Shown here piece by piece: positions 14,334-21,523 of a stretch of DNA of 23,328 nt. Location of the stretch: assembly GCA_964545665.1 (NCBI GenBank), contig CAZJGF010000012.1, positions 1 to 23,328 of the forward strand. Direction: 5' to 3'. The notes under the pieces were generated by a model that was not told the origin of the DNA, ran no database searches, and was given only the letters and a program-made list of their open reading frames with translations. This DNA is from CAZJGF01 sp964545665 (GTDB taxonomy: Bacteria > Chloroflexota > Dehalococcoidia > GIF9 > AB-539-J10). Position numbers and translations under genes: made by a program. Every line of letters begins with the position of its first letter. The stretch's first letter is position 1.

Positions 14334-15656
14334 CTACTCGCCAGCAAGGATCTCCTCAGCTTGAACGGAAAAGCTGTTTGAATAATTAAGCCCTGGAGGA
14401 ATCTCCAATCGTGCTTGCCACAGTGCCCGAGGAAGAAATGCCAGGCCAAAACCATCAGCCAGAAGCGACTGTTTGAAGCTTGCTACATTGACCCTGTCCC
14501 TCATTAAGCCAAAGACTATGCCAGACTTTTCAATGCTTCCCACAAATATCATCCCTTTTATGAGATCGTCCTGCAATACTACCTTTCGGTATACACTGTC
14601 TTCTTGTTGGCTGATAACCTCATAGCTATCGTTGTTCGGGGGTGTTGGCATGCCCGCCGAAATGATGTCAATTCCGAAATAGTTGAGGGAATTTATAGCT
14701 GTGCCGCCGGGGTATTCAGCTTCGACACCAGCCATATTGTAGCCAGCAATTCTGCCCCCGATATAAGCATTAGGCCAGATAGGAGTAAGCCTGTTCTCTC
14801 CATACACAAAGTCATAGGCTTCAACCACATCCCCACAAGAATAAACATTCTGATGGCTCCCAGCCATGTGGCGGTCTACCATAATTCCACAGTTTACTTT
14901 CATCCCGGCATCCAAGGCGAGTCGTGTTCGTGGCAATACTCCAATCGCCACCACTACTAAATCGCACGGGATAACCTCCCCATTGTCCAAGATGATTCCT
15001 TCAGCCGCCTGTGTCCCACTAATCTCAGCTACACTATGACCAGTGGTAACTGCAACACCGGCTTGCCTAATAGCTTTTTCAGCCATCGAAGATGCCTGCT
15101 CATCAAGGATAGTGTTTAGTATCCTTTCTTTCAACTCTATTATAGTGACCTCAACTCCTCGTTTCATCAGGGCTTCGGCTACGCTGATGCCAATGAGCCC
15201 GCCACCAATAACTACCGCTTTGCTAGCACCGCTTTCCAGAAACTTGCCAATTGCTCTAGCATCATCAAAGGTAGTAAAGCTAAAAACACCCTTCTTTGCA
15301 ATTCCTTCTATTTGGGGCACAATAGGCATCCCCCCTGCAGCAAGCAGAAGTCTCTCCCAACAGATTTGCTCACCATCTTCCAATTGAGCAGTCCGATCGT
15401 CCAACTCTAAGTGCGTCACTTTCTTGCCCGGGAGAAAAAGGGTACTATTCTGGGCATAAAAATCAGCGGGGCGGTATAGCATCCCTTCAAGGCTGCGCTC
15501 TCCAGCTAGATACTTCGCAATGAGCGGACGTGAATAGGCAGGGTAAGGCTCATCAGAAACTATGGCTAGCGAACTTTCCTTGTCTACTTCGCGTATGGCC
15601 TCAGCGGCCCCAATGCCACCAGCCGAATTTCCTATGATTAAGTATTTGCTTCTCAT
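14334..15656 (-). CDS. NAD(P)/FAD-dependent oxidoreductase (class I pyridine nucleotide-disulfide family)
   Basis: A 440-residue flavoprotein. The FAD-binding motif IIGNSAGGIGAAEA is at 7-20 and the NAD(P)-binding motif VVIGGGLIGISVAEAL at about 147-162. The second FAD motif is NVYSCGDVVEA near 275-285. It resembles ferredoxin reductases, NADH oxidases and the flavin domain of nitrite reductase; none of its cysteines forms a clear redox pair. The specific role is not shown by sequence. Its place in a glutamate synthase block whose FMN subunit lacks an NADPH-binding GltD partner suggests it delivers electrons from NAD(P)H, perhaps with the neighbouring ferredoxin. It starts 6 bases after hisH. 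Confidence 0.85.
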   Translation of the reverse strand: MRSKYLIIGNSAGGIGAAEAIREVDKESSLAIVSDEPYPAYSRPLIAKYLAGERSLEGMLYRPADFYAQNSTLFLPGKKVTHLELDDRTAQLEDGEQICWERLLLAAGGMPIVPQIEGIAKKGVFSFTTFDDARAIGKFLESGASKAVVIGGGLIGISVAEALMKRGVEVTIIELKERILNTILDEQASSMAEKAIRQAGVAVTTGHSVAEISGTQAAEGIILDNGEVIPCDLVVVAIGVLPRTRLALDAGMKVNCGIMVDRHMAGSHQNVYSCGDVVEAYDFVYGENRLTPIWPNAYIGGRIAGYNMAGVEAEYPGGTAINSLNYFGIDIISAGMPTPPNNDSYEVISQQEDSVYRKVVLQDDLIKGMIFVGSIEKSGIVFGLMRDRVNVASFKQSLLADGFGLAFLPRALWQARLEIPPGLNYSNSFSVQAEEILAGE

Positions 15657-15662
15657 GTGCGC

Positions 15663-16277
15663 TCATCTTCCGCTCAGTGCCATCTTCAAGAAATTGGCAT
15701 ACATTCTCAAGCCATACTCGCCACTTCTCTCGGGGTGAAACTGAGTTGCCACCAAATTATCCTTGATTACCATGCTGCACAGGGACAGGCCATAATCCGT
15801 CGTGCCCGCTACAACCGATGTCTCATCAGGTTCAGCATAATAGCTATGAACGAAATAGAAATTGGCTTCGTCTGGGATACCATCAAAAATGCGATGAGCA
15901 AAGCTTTGCCTCACCTGGTTCCAACCCATATGGGGAATCTTAAGCCCCGGGGGTAGCCTTCTGACAACTCCAGGAAACACCCCAAGGCATTTGTGCCCAC
16001 CACCTTCCTCAGTTCTTGAGAACAAGATCTGTAATCCAATACAAACAGCAAAAAGTGGGCGTCCCTGTTCAACCAGTTGCCATATAGCACTGGTCATTCC
16101 CAGTTTCTCTAAGCTATCGACAGTGTCTCCTGCGGCGCCGACACCGGGAAGGATAACCGCAGCAGCATTGAGCACTTCGCTGGGATTGCTCGTCACCATT
16201 GATTGGTAGCCCAGCTTTGTGATGGCGTTGGCAACGCTACGTAAATTTCCCGCTCCATAATCAATTATGGCAATCAT
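15663..16277 (-). CDS. hisH: HisH: imidazole glycerol phosphate synthase glutaminase subunit
   Basis: A 204-residue class I amidotransferase delivering ammonia to HisF. Motifs are IAIIDYGAGNLRSV at the N-terminus, ILPGVGAAGD, the nucleophile in FAVCIGLQ (Cys79 from this start), IPHMGWNQV, YFVHSYYAEP and TQFHPERSG. ATG at 16277 is chosen because HisH proteins begin MIAIIDYG. An in-frame TTG at 16286 would add three residues and overlap the upstream gene's stop by 4 bases. Neither start has a strong ribosome binding site, so translation may be coupled to the gene upstream. Confidence 0.95.
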   Translation of the reverse strand: MIAIIDYGAGNLRSVANAITKLGYQSMVTSNPSEVLNAAAVILPGVGAAGDTVDSLEKLGMTSAIWQLVEQGRPLFAVCIGLQILFSRTEEGGGHKCLGVFPGVVRRLPPGLKIPHMGWNQVRQSFAHRIFDGIPDEANFYFVHSYYAEPDETSVVAGTTDYGLSLCSMVIKDNLVATQFHPERSGEYGLRMYANFLKMALSGR

Positions 16278-16282
16278 TTCAC

Positions 16283-16558
16283 TCAAGCTTTCTCTGAAAC
16301 TCTGACCAGCCCCCGTGGAGTTTCCTCAGTCGGTTCAAATTCCTCAGTTGGATACTCTGGTACTTCGTCTGAGGCTAAGGCTACTTCGTCTACTCGTTCA
16401 ACACTGATCCTGGATGGTATCAAGCCTATAAAGCTACAGCTCCTGGCTTCTACTCCATCGCGTATGATGTTAGCCAGTCGTTCCGCTTCTATTCTAGGAA
16501 AACATCGGTCAAAGGGTGGAACTATATCTAATGTTACCACAAAAGTCTGCTTCTTCAT
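16283..16558 (-). CDS. Hypothetical protein, 91 residues, acidic C-terminal tail
   Basis: Not recognised. It begins MKKQTFVVTLDIVPPFDRCFPRIEAERLANIIRD-like, an apparent strand then helix, then GVEARSCSFIGLIPSRISVERV. From about residue 60 it becomes a Glu/Pro/Thr-rich tail (EVPEYPTEEFEPTEETP) that is probably disordered. There is no signal or membrane segment. ATG at 16558 is preferred to an upstream GTG at 16567 because the AAGGAAGGAAGG ribosome binding site is 8 bases before the ATG but almost touches the GTG. It lies between the ferredoxin and hisH genes and is certainly in the same transcript. Confidence 0.65.
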   Translation of the reverse strand: MKKQTFVVTLDIVPPFDRCFPRIEAERLANIIRDGVEARSCSFIGLIPSRISVERVDEVALASDEVPEYPTEEFEPTEETPRGLVRVSEKA

Positions 16559-16582
16559 CAGTTTCACCTTCCTTCCTTGATG

Positions 16583-17047
16583 TCAAGTTTGAACAAGGCA
16601 TTCTTTTTCACCGTCTATACTTAGTGCAAGCGCGTCGTTAGGGCAGTTGACCACACAGACAGGTATATCTCGTCCAGGGCAAAGGTCACATTTAACAACA
16701 GTCTTGCTGGCTATATCTCTAGCTAGCGCCCCGTAAGGACAAGCTACTATGCAAGTCCAGCAGCCAATACAGCTCTCCACATCAACAGTAACCATACCGC
16801 TCGCAGCATCTCTGCGCATCGCTCCGGTGGGACAGAAGTAAACACACCATGGTTCACCACATTGGCGACATTGAATGGCAAAAGAAACGTCGGCTAGTAT
16901 CTCCACTCGAACGCGCGGCAAAGGTTGGGGGAATTCTTTCTTGAATGCCTTAATTATGTCCTTAGAGTGGGAGTGTTCTATCTGGCAGTGAACTTGACAT
17001 AAACCACAGCCAATGCACGCCTCTTCCTTAATGTATATTTTCTTCAT
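16583..17047 (-). CDS. Four-cluster [4Fe-4S] ferredoxin-like electron transfer protein
   Basis: A 154-residue iron-sulfur protein of the HycB/CooF/DmsB type. Sixteen cysteines form four motifs: CIGCGLCQVHC (11-21), CRQCGEPWCVYFC (60-72), CIGCWTCIVAC (93-103) and CDLCPGRDIPVCVVNC (120-135), enough for four [4Fe-4S] clusters. It has no signal peptide, so it acts in the cytoplasm. Such proteins usually wire a flavin or molybdenum enzyme to a second donor. It is first in the block that contains an FAD oxidoreductase and the Fe-S glutamate synthase subunit, which suggests electron delivery to GOGAT; the partner is inferred. Confidence 0.9.
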   Translation of the reverse strand: MKKIYIKEEACIGCGLCQVHCQIEHSHSKDIIKAFKKEFPQPLPRVRVEILADVSFAIQCRQCGEPWCVYFCPTGAMRRDAASGMVTVDVESCIGCWTCIVACPYGALARDIASKTVVKCDLCPGRDIPVCVVNCPNDALALSIDGEKECLVQT

Positions 17048-17081
17048 TACCTAAACACCTCTCACCTCATCAGGCGGTTGT

Positions 17082-17097
17082 CGGTAACCGTTTACCG
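17082..17097. promoter_or_regulatory. Palindrome overlapping the start of transcription of the nitrogen block
   Basis: CGGTAA (17082-17087), 4 bases, TTACCG (17092-17097): a perfect 6-bp inverted repeat. A second, overlapping inverted repeat is CGGTT (17076-17080) with AACCG (17086-17090). It directly follows the -10 box of the leftward promoter and so would cover +1, a repressor-type position. Confidence 0.55.
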
Positions 17098-17098
17098 T

Positions 17099-17127
17099 AT
17101 TTTAGCAGGACAAGATTGGCTTGTCAA
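17099..17127 (-). promoter_or_regulatory. Strong sigma-70 promoter of the ferredoxin-to-glnA block
   Basis: On the minus strand: TTGACA (17127-17122), a 17-base spacer, and TAAAAT (17104-17099). The -35 and spacing are perfect and the -10 has one mismatch. Transcription should start near 17092, about 45 bases before the ferredoxin ATG at 17047. Confidence 0.75.
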
Positions 17128-17178
17128 GCAGAGAAGAATATATGATACTGTAATATTTTGGATGGTTGATGGCTGCCG

Positions 17179-17207
17179 TTGATAAATAATGCAGGCAATA
17201 ATAAGAT
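17179..17207 (+). promoter_or_regulatory. Candidate promoter of purL-purQ
   Basis: TTGATA (17179-17184), a 17-base spacer, and TAAGAT (17202-17207). The start would be near 17214, giving a leader of about 70 bases. In it, CAATAC (17221-17226) and GTATTG (17242-17247) can form a hairpin with a 15-base loop. The 237 bases between the two divergent operons hold no other gene. Confidence 0.5.
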
Positions 17208-17284
17208 ACAACCGCAGAGGCAATACTTCCGCAAGCGACTGGTATTGTTGAAATCTGCAGACTCTGGATAACAAGAGCAGGTCA

Positions 17285-20146
17285 ATGCATAGAATTGAAG
17301 TCTACCTGAAGCCTTATCTACCGGATGCTAGAGGGCTTAGCTTGGTCGGAGATATAAGTGACCTGGGAATAGCAGCGGTCTCCGATATTCGTGTCGTGGA
17401 CATATATTGGCTGGATGCCGATCTGACCGCTGATCGGCTGGAGCTGATTTGCCAAAATCTATTGGCTGACGCTGTGACCCAGGAGTACAGATACAGTCTA
17501 GGTTCCCCGGGCGCAGGAGCGGTTAAGGCTGGCTGCCACGCAGTTGAAGTAGCCTACAACGCTGGAGTTACCGACCCAATTGAGGCTAGCGTCATGAAAG
17601 CAGTGCAGGATCTGAGCATAGAGAACGTCAGGGCGGTTAAGACGGCAAAGCGCTATATTATTGAGGGCCAATTGGATGAGTATCAACTTGACATCATATG
17701 CCGCAAATTGCTGATGAATCCGATTATCCAGCATGTAGTTAGACAGGAGTCAATAATCTTCCCGGAGAATCCTCAATACAGATTCGAATTAGAGCGGATA
17801 GACATTCTTAACTCGTCTGAAGTAGGGCTCGCAAGAATCAGGCACCAGTTTGGGTTTGCCAACGACGAGCTCCAAGCAATCACAGCTTACTTTCACAAGC
17901 AATCTCGTAACCCCACCGATGCTGAGCTTGAAACACTAGCGCAAACCTGGTCTGAGCACTGTGTTCACAAAACATTCAAGGGCAAAATCAGATTTGGCGA
18001 CATAACCATAGATAACCTGCTCAAGAGTACCGTTGTGAAAGCAACCGAAGAGTTAAACAAACCATGGTGTCTCTCCGTTTTTGAGGATAATGCTGGAGCG
18101 ATTGACTTTGATGGGCGTTTTGCCCTATGTTTCAAAGTCGAGACTCACAATCACCCATCGGCAGTCGAGCCTTACGGCGGAGCGGCAACAGGAATAGGCG
18201 GCGTCGTCCGTGACATTTTGGGCACCGGGCTAAGCGCCAAGCCAATCCTGAACACCGATGTATTCTGTTTTGCCCCTCCTGATTTCCCCTATGACAAGGT
18301 GCCAGAAGGAATTCTGCATCCGCGTCGCGTTTTCAAAGGGGTTCGGGCTGGAGTAGCTGACTATTCCAATCGCCTGGGTATCCCCACACTGAATGGTGCT
18401 ATTCTCTTTGATGAACGATATATAGCTAATCCGCTGGTTTTCTGCGGCACGTTGGGCCTATTGCCCAAAGAACTCTGTTACCGGGGAAAACAAAGCCCTG
18501 GCGACTTGGTAGTGCTAGTCGGAGGCAGGACCGGACGAGACGGAATACATGGTGTGACTTTTGCCTCGGAGCAACTTACTGGGGCATCAGCCAGGATTTC
18601 TTACAGTTCTGTTCAGATTGGCGATGCCATTGTTGAGAAAAAAGTTATTGATGTCTTGCTTGAAGCTAGAGACCGTGGACTGTACTCAAGGATAACTGAT
18701 TGTGGAGGTGGTGGGCTGTCATCAGCAGTAGGGGAGATGGCTGCTGAAACTGGAGTCCATGTCTACTTGGATAGGGTTCTCCTGAAGTATACTGGGTTAT
18801 CTTATACTGAAATATGGATATCCGAGTCTCAAGAGCGAATGGTACTGGCTGTTCCACCAAACTCTGTTGAAGAGCTGTTAAATCTTTTTGTTAGCAGGGA
18901 TGTGGAAGCGACGGTTGTCGGCGAGTTCACCGATGACCAAAGGCTTCAGCTCTCCTACCAAGGAAACTTGGTCTGTAATCTTGATATGGAATTTCTACAT
19001 CACGGTCGCCCTCAGTTAAGGGCGGAGGCAATATGGCAGGAACCAAAGTATGCTGAACCTGATTTTGCCTGTCCACAGCGCTTAAGCGACGATTTGCTCC
19101 AAATTCTTAGCTCTTGGAATGTGTGTAGTAAAGAATGGGTAATACGGCAATATGACCATGAGGTGCAGGGGACTAGCGTTCTTAAACCTCTTGTGGGCAA
19201 GAGCAATGCTGGACCCGGCGATGCCGCTATTATTAAGCCGCTGTTCGATTCCGAAAAGGGTGTGATCGTTTCTAATGGCATAAATCCAAAATTCGGTGAT
19301 ATAGACCCTTACTGGATGACAGCGTCGGCCATTGATGAAGCTCTAAGACAAATCATAGCTGTCGGAGGCAATCTAGAACGGATAGCACTGCTGGATAACT
19401 TCAGCTGGGGTAATACCAGCCGACCTGATGTGTTGGGGGCTTTAGTACGTGCTGCTCAAGCTTGCTATGATATGGCAGTAGCTTATGGGACGCCGTTTAT
19501 CTCCGGCAAGGATAGTCTGAACAACGAATTTGAATTTCAAGGCAGGGTAATTTCTATTCCCCACACTATTTTAATCTCCGCTATCGGTATCATGGAGGAT
19601 ATAAGCCGAGCTATGTCCATGGACCTTAAGCGAGCAGGTGACTTGGTCTACATTGTTGGTGTCACCAATAATGAATTGGGTGGCTCTGAGTACTTTAAGG
19701 CTTGTGGTTTCACCGGAAATAACGTGCCAAGAGTGAATCCATATATGGCGAGAAAGTTAATGCATAGGTTGAGCAAAGCTACCGAGAAAGGTCTGGTTGG
19801 GGCATGTCATGACTTAAGCGAAGGCGGGTTCGGTGTTGCTATTGCTGAGATGGCTTTTGCTGGCGAGTTGGGAGCCACAATCCACTTGAAATCTATCCCG
19901 CTTGGAGAGCCCGTAGACAGGGATGACTATATACTCTTCTCCGAATCGAATACTCGGTTTTTGGTTGAGGTGACACCAGAATCCAGGAACGAGTTTGAGC
20001 AGATAATGGATGGGATGAAGCTGGCAGCTATCGGCCAAGTTACTGATTCTGAGATATTGGAGATATATGGGCTAGACGGTAGAAAGATTATTGCTACACC
20101 TCTTCATGAGCTAAAAGAAGCATGGCAAAGACCTATTCGCTGGTGA
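17285..20146 (+). CDS. purL: PurL: FGAM synthase synthetase subunit with fused PurS-like N-terminus
   Basis: A 953-residue ATP-dependent enzyme converting FGAR to FGAM in purine synthesis. The N-terminal 155 residues hold two PurS-like units (about 1-72 and 80-155), each with a strand, helix, V-x-x-V-R/K-V strand and helix. In large PurL proteins this region mimics a PurS dimer. Then come TWSEHCVHKTFKG (about 221-233), VETHNHPSAVEPYGGAATGIGG (two parts at about 285-306), the second half with SGKDSLNNEF, and HDLSEGGFGVAIAEMAFAG. The glutaminase domain of the 1,300-residue form is missing and is encoded separately by purQ. ATG at 17285 has only a weak AGCAGGT-like site. Confidence 0.95.
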   Translation: MHRIEVYLKPYLPDARGLSLVGDISDLGIAAVSDIRVVDIYWLDADLTADRLELICQNLLADAVTQEYRYSLGSPGAGAVKAGCHAVEVAYNAGVTDPIEASVMKAVQDLSIENVRAVKTAKRYIIEGQLDEYQLDIICRKLLMNPIIQHVVRQESIIFPENPQYRFELERIDILNSSEVGLARIRHQFGFANDELQAITAYFHKQSRNPTDAELETLAQTWSEHCVHKTFKGKIRFGDITIDNLLKSTVVKATEELNKPWCLSVFEDNAGAIDFDGRFALCFKVETHNHPSAVEPYGGAATGIGGVVRDILGTGLSAKPILNTDVFCFAPPDFPYDKVPEGILHPRRVFKGVRAGVADYSNRLGIPTLNGAILFDERYIANPLVFCGTLGLLPKELCYRGKQSPGDLVVLVGGRTGRDGIHGVTFASEQLTGASARISYSSVQIGDAIVEKKVIDVLLEARDRGLYSRITDCGGGGLSSAVGEMAAETGVHVYLDRVLLKYTGLSYTEIWISESQERMVLAVPPNSVEELLNLFVSRDVEATVVGEFTDDQRLQLSYQGNLVCNLDMEFLHHGRPQLRAEAIWQEPKYAEPDFACPQRLSDDLLQILSSWNVCSKEWVIRQYDHEVQGTSVLKPLVGKSNAGPGDAAIIKPLFDSEKGVIVSNGINPKFGDIDPYWMTASAIDEALRQIIAVGGNLERIALLDNFSWGNTSRPDVLGALVRAAQACYDMAVAYGTPFISGKDSLNNEFEFQGRVISIPHTILISAIGIMEDISRAMSMDLKRAGDLVYIVGVTNNELGGSEYFKACGFTGNNVPRVNPYMARKLMHRLSKATEKGLVGACHDLSEGGFGVAIAEMAFAGELGATIHLKSIPLGEPVDRDDYILFSESNTRFLVEVTPESRNEFEQIMDGMKLAAIGQVTDSEILEIYGLDGRKIIATPLHELKEAWQRPIRW

Positions 20147-20157
20147 GGTAGAGCTTA

Positions 20158-20928
20158 ATGAGCAAAGTCGGGGTTTTGATACTGCGTGCCCCAGGAACAA
20201 ATTGTGATGTTGAAACTGTATTTGCCTTCCAAGAAGCCGGTGCAGCGACATTCCTGGTTGATATTAGTGAATTAATTCGCCGCGAAAAACGGCTCTCTGA
20301 CTACCAGATAATGGTTATTCCCGGTGGCTTTACTTATGGCGATGATATATCCGCTGGTAAAGTTTTAGCTAATGAACTAAAAGTCAAGCTCGGCGAAGAT
20401 GTAAAGCGGTTTGTTGACAGGGGAGGGCTAATTCTGGGGCTTTGTAACGGCTTTCAGGTGTTGGTAAAAGCTAACGTCCTACCGGAGTTAGGGAATAGTG
20501 GCTCGCCATCATTAACCTTGTCAGCCAATGATTCGGGGAAGTTTGAGTGTCGCTGGGTACATTTATCGGTGAATCAACAGACTCCCTGTGTATTCACCAA
20601 GGGGATTGCTCATATGTATTTACCGGTTGCCCATGGAGAAGGGAAAGTTGTCGCTGCTGCTGAAGCCTTGCCCCATCTAAATACCGTGCTTTACTACACC
20701 GATGAACATGGAAACACTAGAGCAGGCTATCCGCATAATCCCAATGGTTCGGTAGCAAATATTGCTGGCATATGTGATGTCTCAGGACGTATTTTTGCTT
20801 TAATGCCACATCCTGAACGCTATATCCGTGGTAGTCAACATCCACAATGGACAAGGCAGGGAATCAGGAAGTATGGAGATGGGTTTCAGATTTTCGTAAA
20901 TGCTGTGAAATGGGCCCGACAGTTGTGA
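20158..20928 (+). CDS. purQ: PurQ: FGAM synthase glutaminase subunit
   Basis: A 256-residue class I amidotransferase supplying ammonia to PurL. Motifs are APGTNCD, PGGFTYGDDISAGKVLANEL at about 55-74, nucleophile Cys96 in LGLCNGFQVL, AHGEGKV, and the His/Glu of MPHPER. It is longer than Bacillus-type PurQ (about 227). It contains NDSGKFECRWVHL, a segment like that in the glutaminase domain of large fused PurL, so the pair looks like a large enzyme carried as two genes. It starts 11 bases after purL, with GAGGT 8 bases upstream. Confidence 0.96.
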   Translation: MSKVGVLILRAPGTNCDVETVFAFQEAGAATFLVDISELIRREKRLSDYQIMVIPGGFTYGDDISAGKVLANELKVKLGEDVKRFVDRGGLILGLCNGFQVLVKANVLPELGNSGSPSLTLSANDSGKFECRWVHLSVNQQTPCVFTKGIAHMYLPVAHGEGKVVAAAEALPHLNTVLYYTDEHGNTRAGYPHNPNGSVANIAGICDVSGRIFALMPHPERYIRGSQHPQWTRQGIRKYGDGFQIFVNAVKWARQL

Positions 20929-20967
20929 GTCGTATCTGCTCACGTGCTACTGTAATCAGACGAGAGT

Positions 20968-21282
20968 TCAAAGCACTTTTACTGCTGTTCCATAGGCTAC
21001 CATCTCGGCGGCTCCAGACATTACCATCGAGGTCACAAATCTGGTGCCTACTATGGCGTTAGCTCCCATCTTCTCGGCTTGCTCGATCATCCTTTGTAAA
21101 GCCTCTTCACGGGCCTGGGCCAGCATTACGGTGTAGTCTTTGACTTCGCCACCGACAATATTTCGCAAGCCAGCCATGATATCACGTCCCACATGCCTGG
21201 CTCTAATTGTGCTTCCTCTAACTAAACCCAGAGTTTCGGTTATCTTTTTGCCCTCTATCTGCTCGGTAGTAACCACTATCAT
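20968..21282 (-). CDS. UPF0145/YbjQ-family protein
   Basis: A 104-residue protein of the YbjQ (DUF74) family. It begins MIVVTTEQIEGKKITETLGLVRG and contains RARHVGRDIMAGLRNIVGGE, then REEALQRMIEQAEKMGANAIVGTRF, and ends VAYGTAVKV. Known members form pentamers with a beta/alpha fold; their function is unknown. ATG at 21282 is chosen over a longer in-frame reading to 21438 because AGGAGGT lies 6 bases upstream and the family begins at this point. It overlaps the stop of the preceding membrane-protein gene by 4 bases and converges with purQ, 39 bases away. Confidence 0.88.
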   Translation of the reverse strand: MIVVTTEQIEGKKITETLGLVRGSTIRARHVGRDIMAGLRNIVGGEVKDYTVMLAQAREEALQRMIEQAEKMGANAIVGTRFVTSMVMSGAAEMVAYGTAVKVL

Positions 21283-21503
21283 CTTTCTACCTCCTTGAAT
21301 TTCTCCTTTTCTTCCTTCGATGCTCGGTATCTCTCCCGGCCCAGTGATGCCAGCAGGATAATAAGCCCTGTAGCTATAGCAGCACTGGCAATTTTGATCG
21401 GCAAGGGCAGTGACAAGAAAGCTAAGCAGAAGAACCAATAGAGCCCCCAGCCGACTAAGATCCCCAGACCAGTTCCCAATAAGATGCCACCTATCTTTCT
21501 CAA
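21279..21503 (-). CDS. Small two-helix membrane protein, 74 residues
   Basis: Not assigned to a family. Two hydrophobic segments are evident: about 5-30 (glycine-rich IGGILLGTGLGILVGWGLYWFF) and about 35-53 (IKIASAAIATGLIILLASLG). A highly charged cytoplasmic-type tail follows, RERYRASKEEKEKFKEVER. Start TTG at 21503 has GAGGAG 5 bases upstream. It follows nadE by 20 bases and overlaps the UPF0145 gene by ATGA, indicating translational coupling with that protein. It may anchor the UPF0145 protein at the membrane; that is inference. Confidence 0.7.
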   Translation of the reverse strand: MRKIGGILLGTGLGILVGWGLYWFFCLAFLSLPLPIKIASAAIATGLIILLASLGRERYRASKEEKEKFKEVER

Positions 21504-21523
21504 GCTATCTCCTCATTAGTTAT

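Noticed and set aside
17092..17274. Small leftward open frame of 60 codons between the ferredoxin and purL genes
   Set aside because: It overlaps both divergent promoters, lacks a ribosome binding site and has no protein-like composition.
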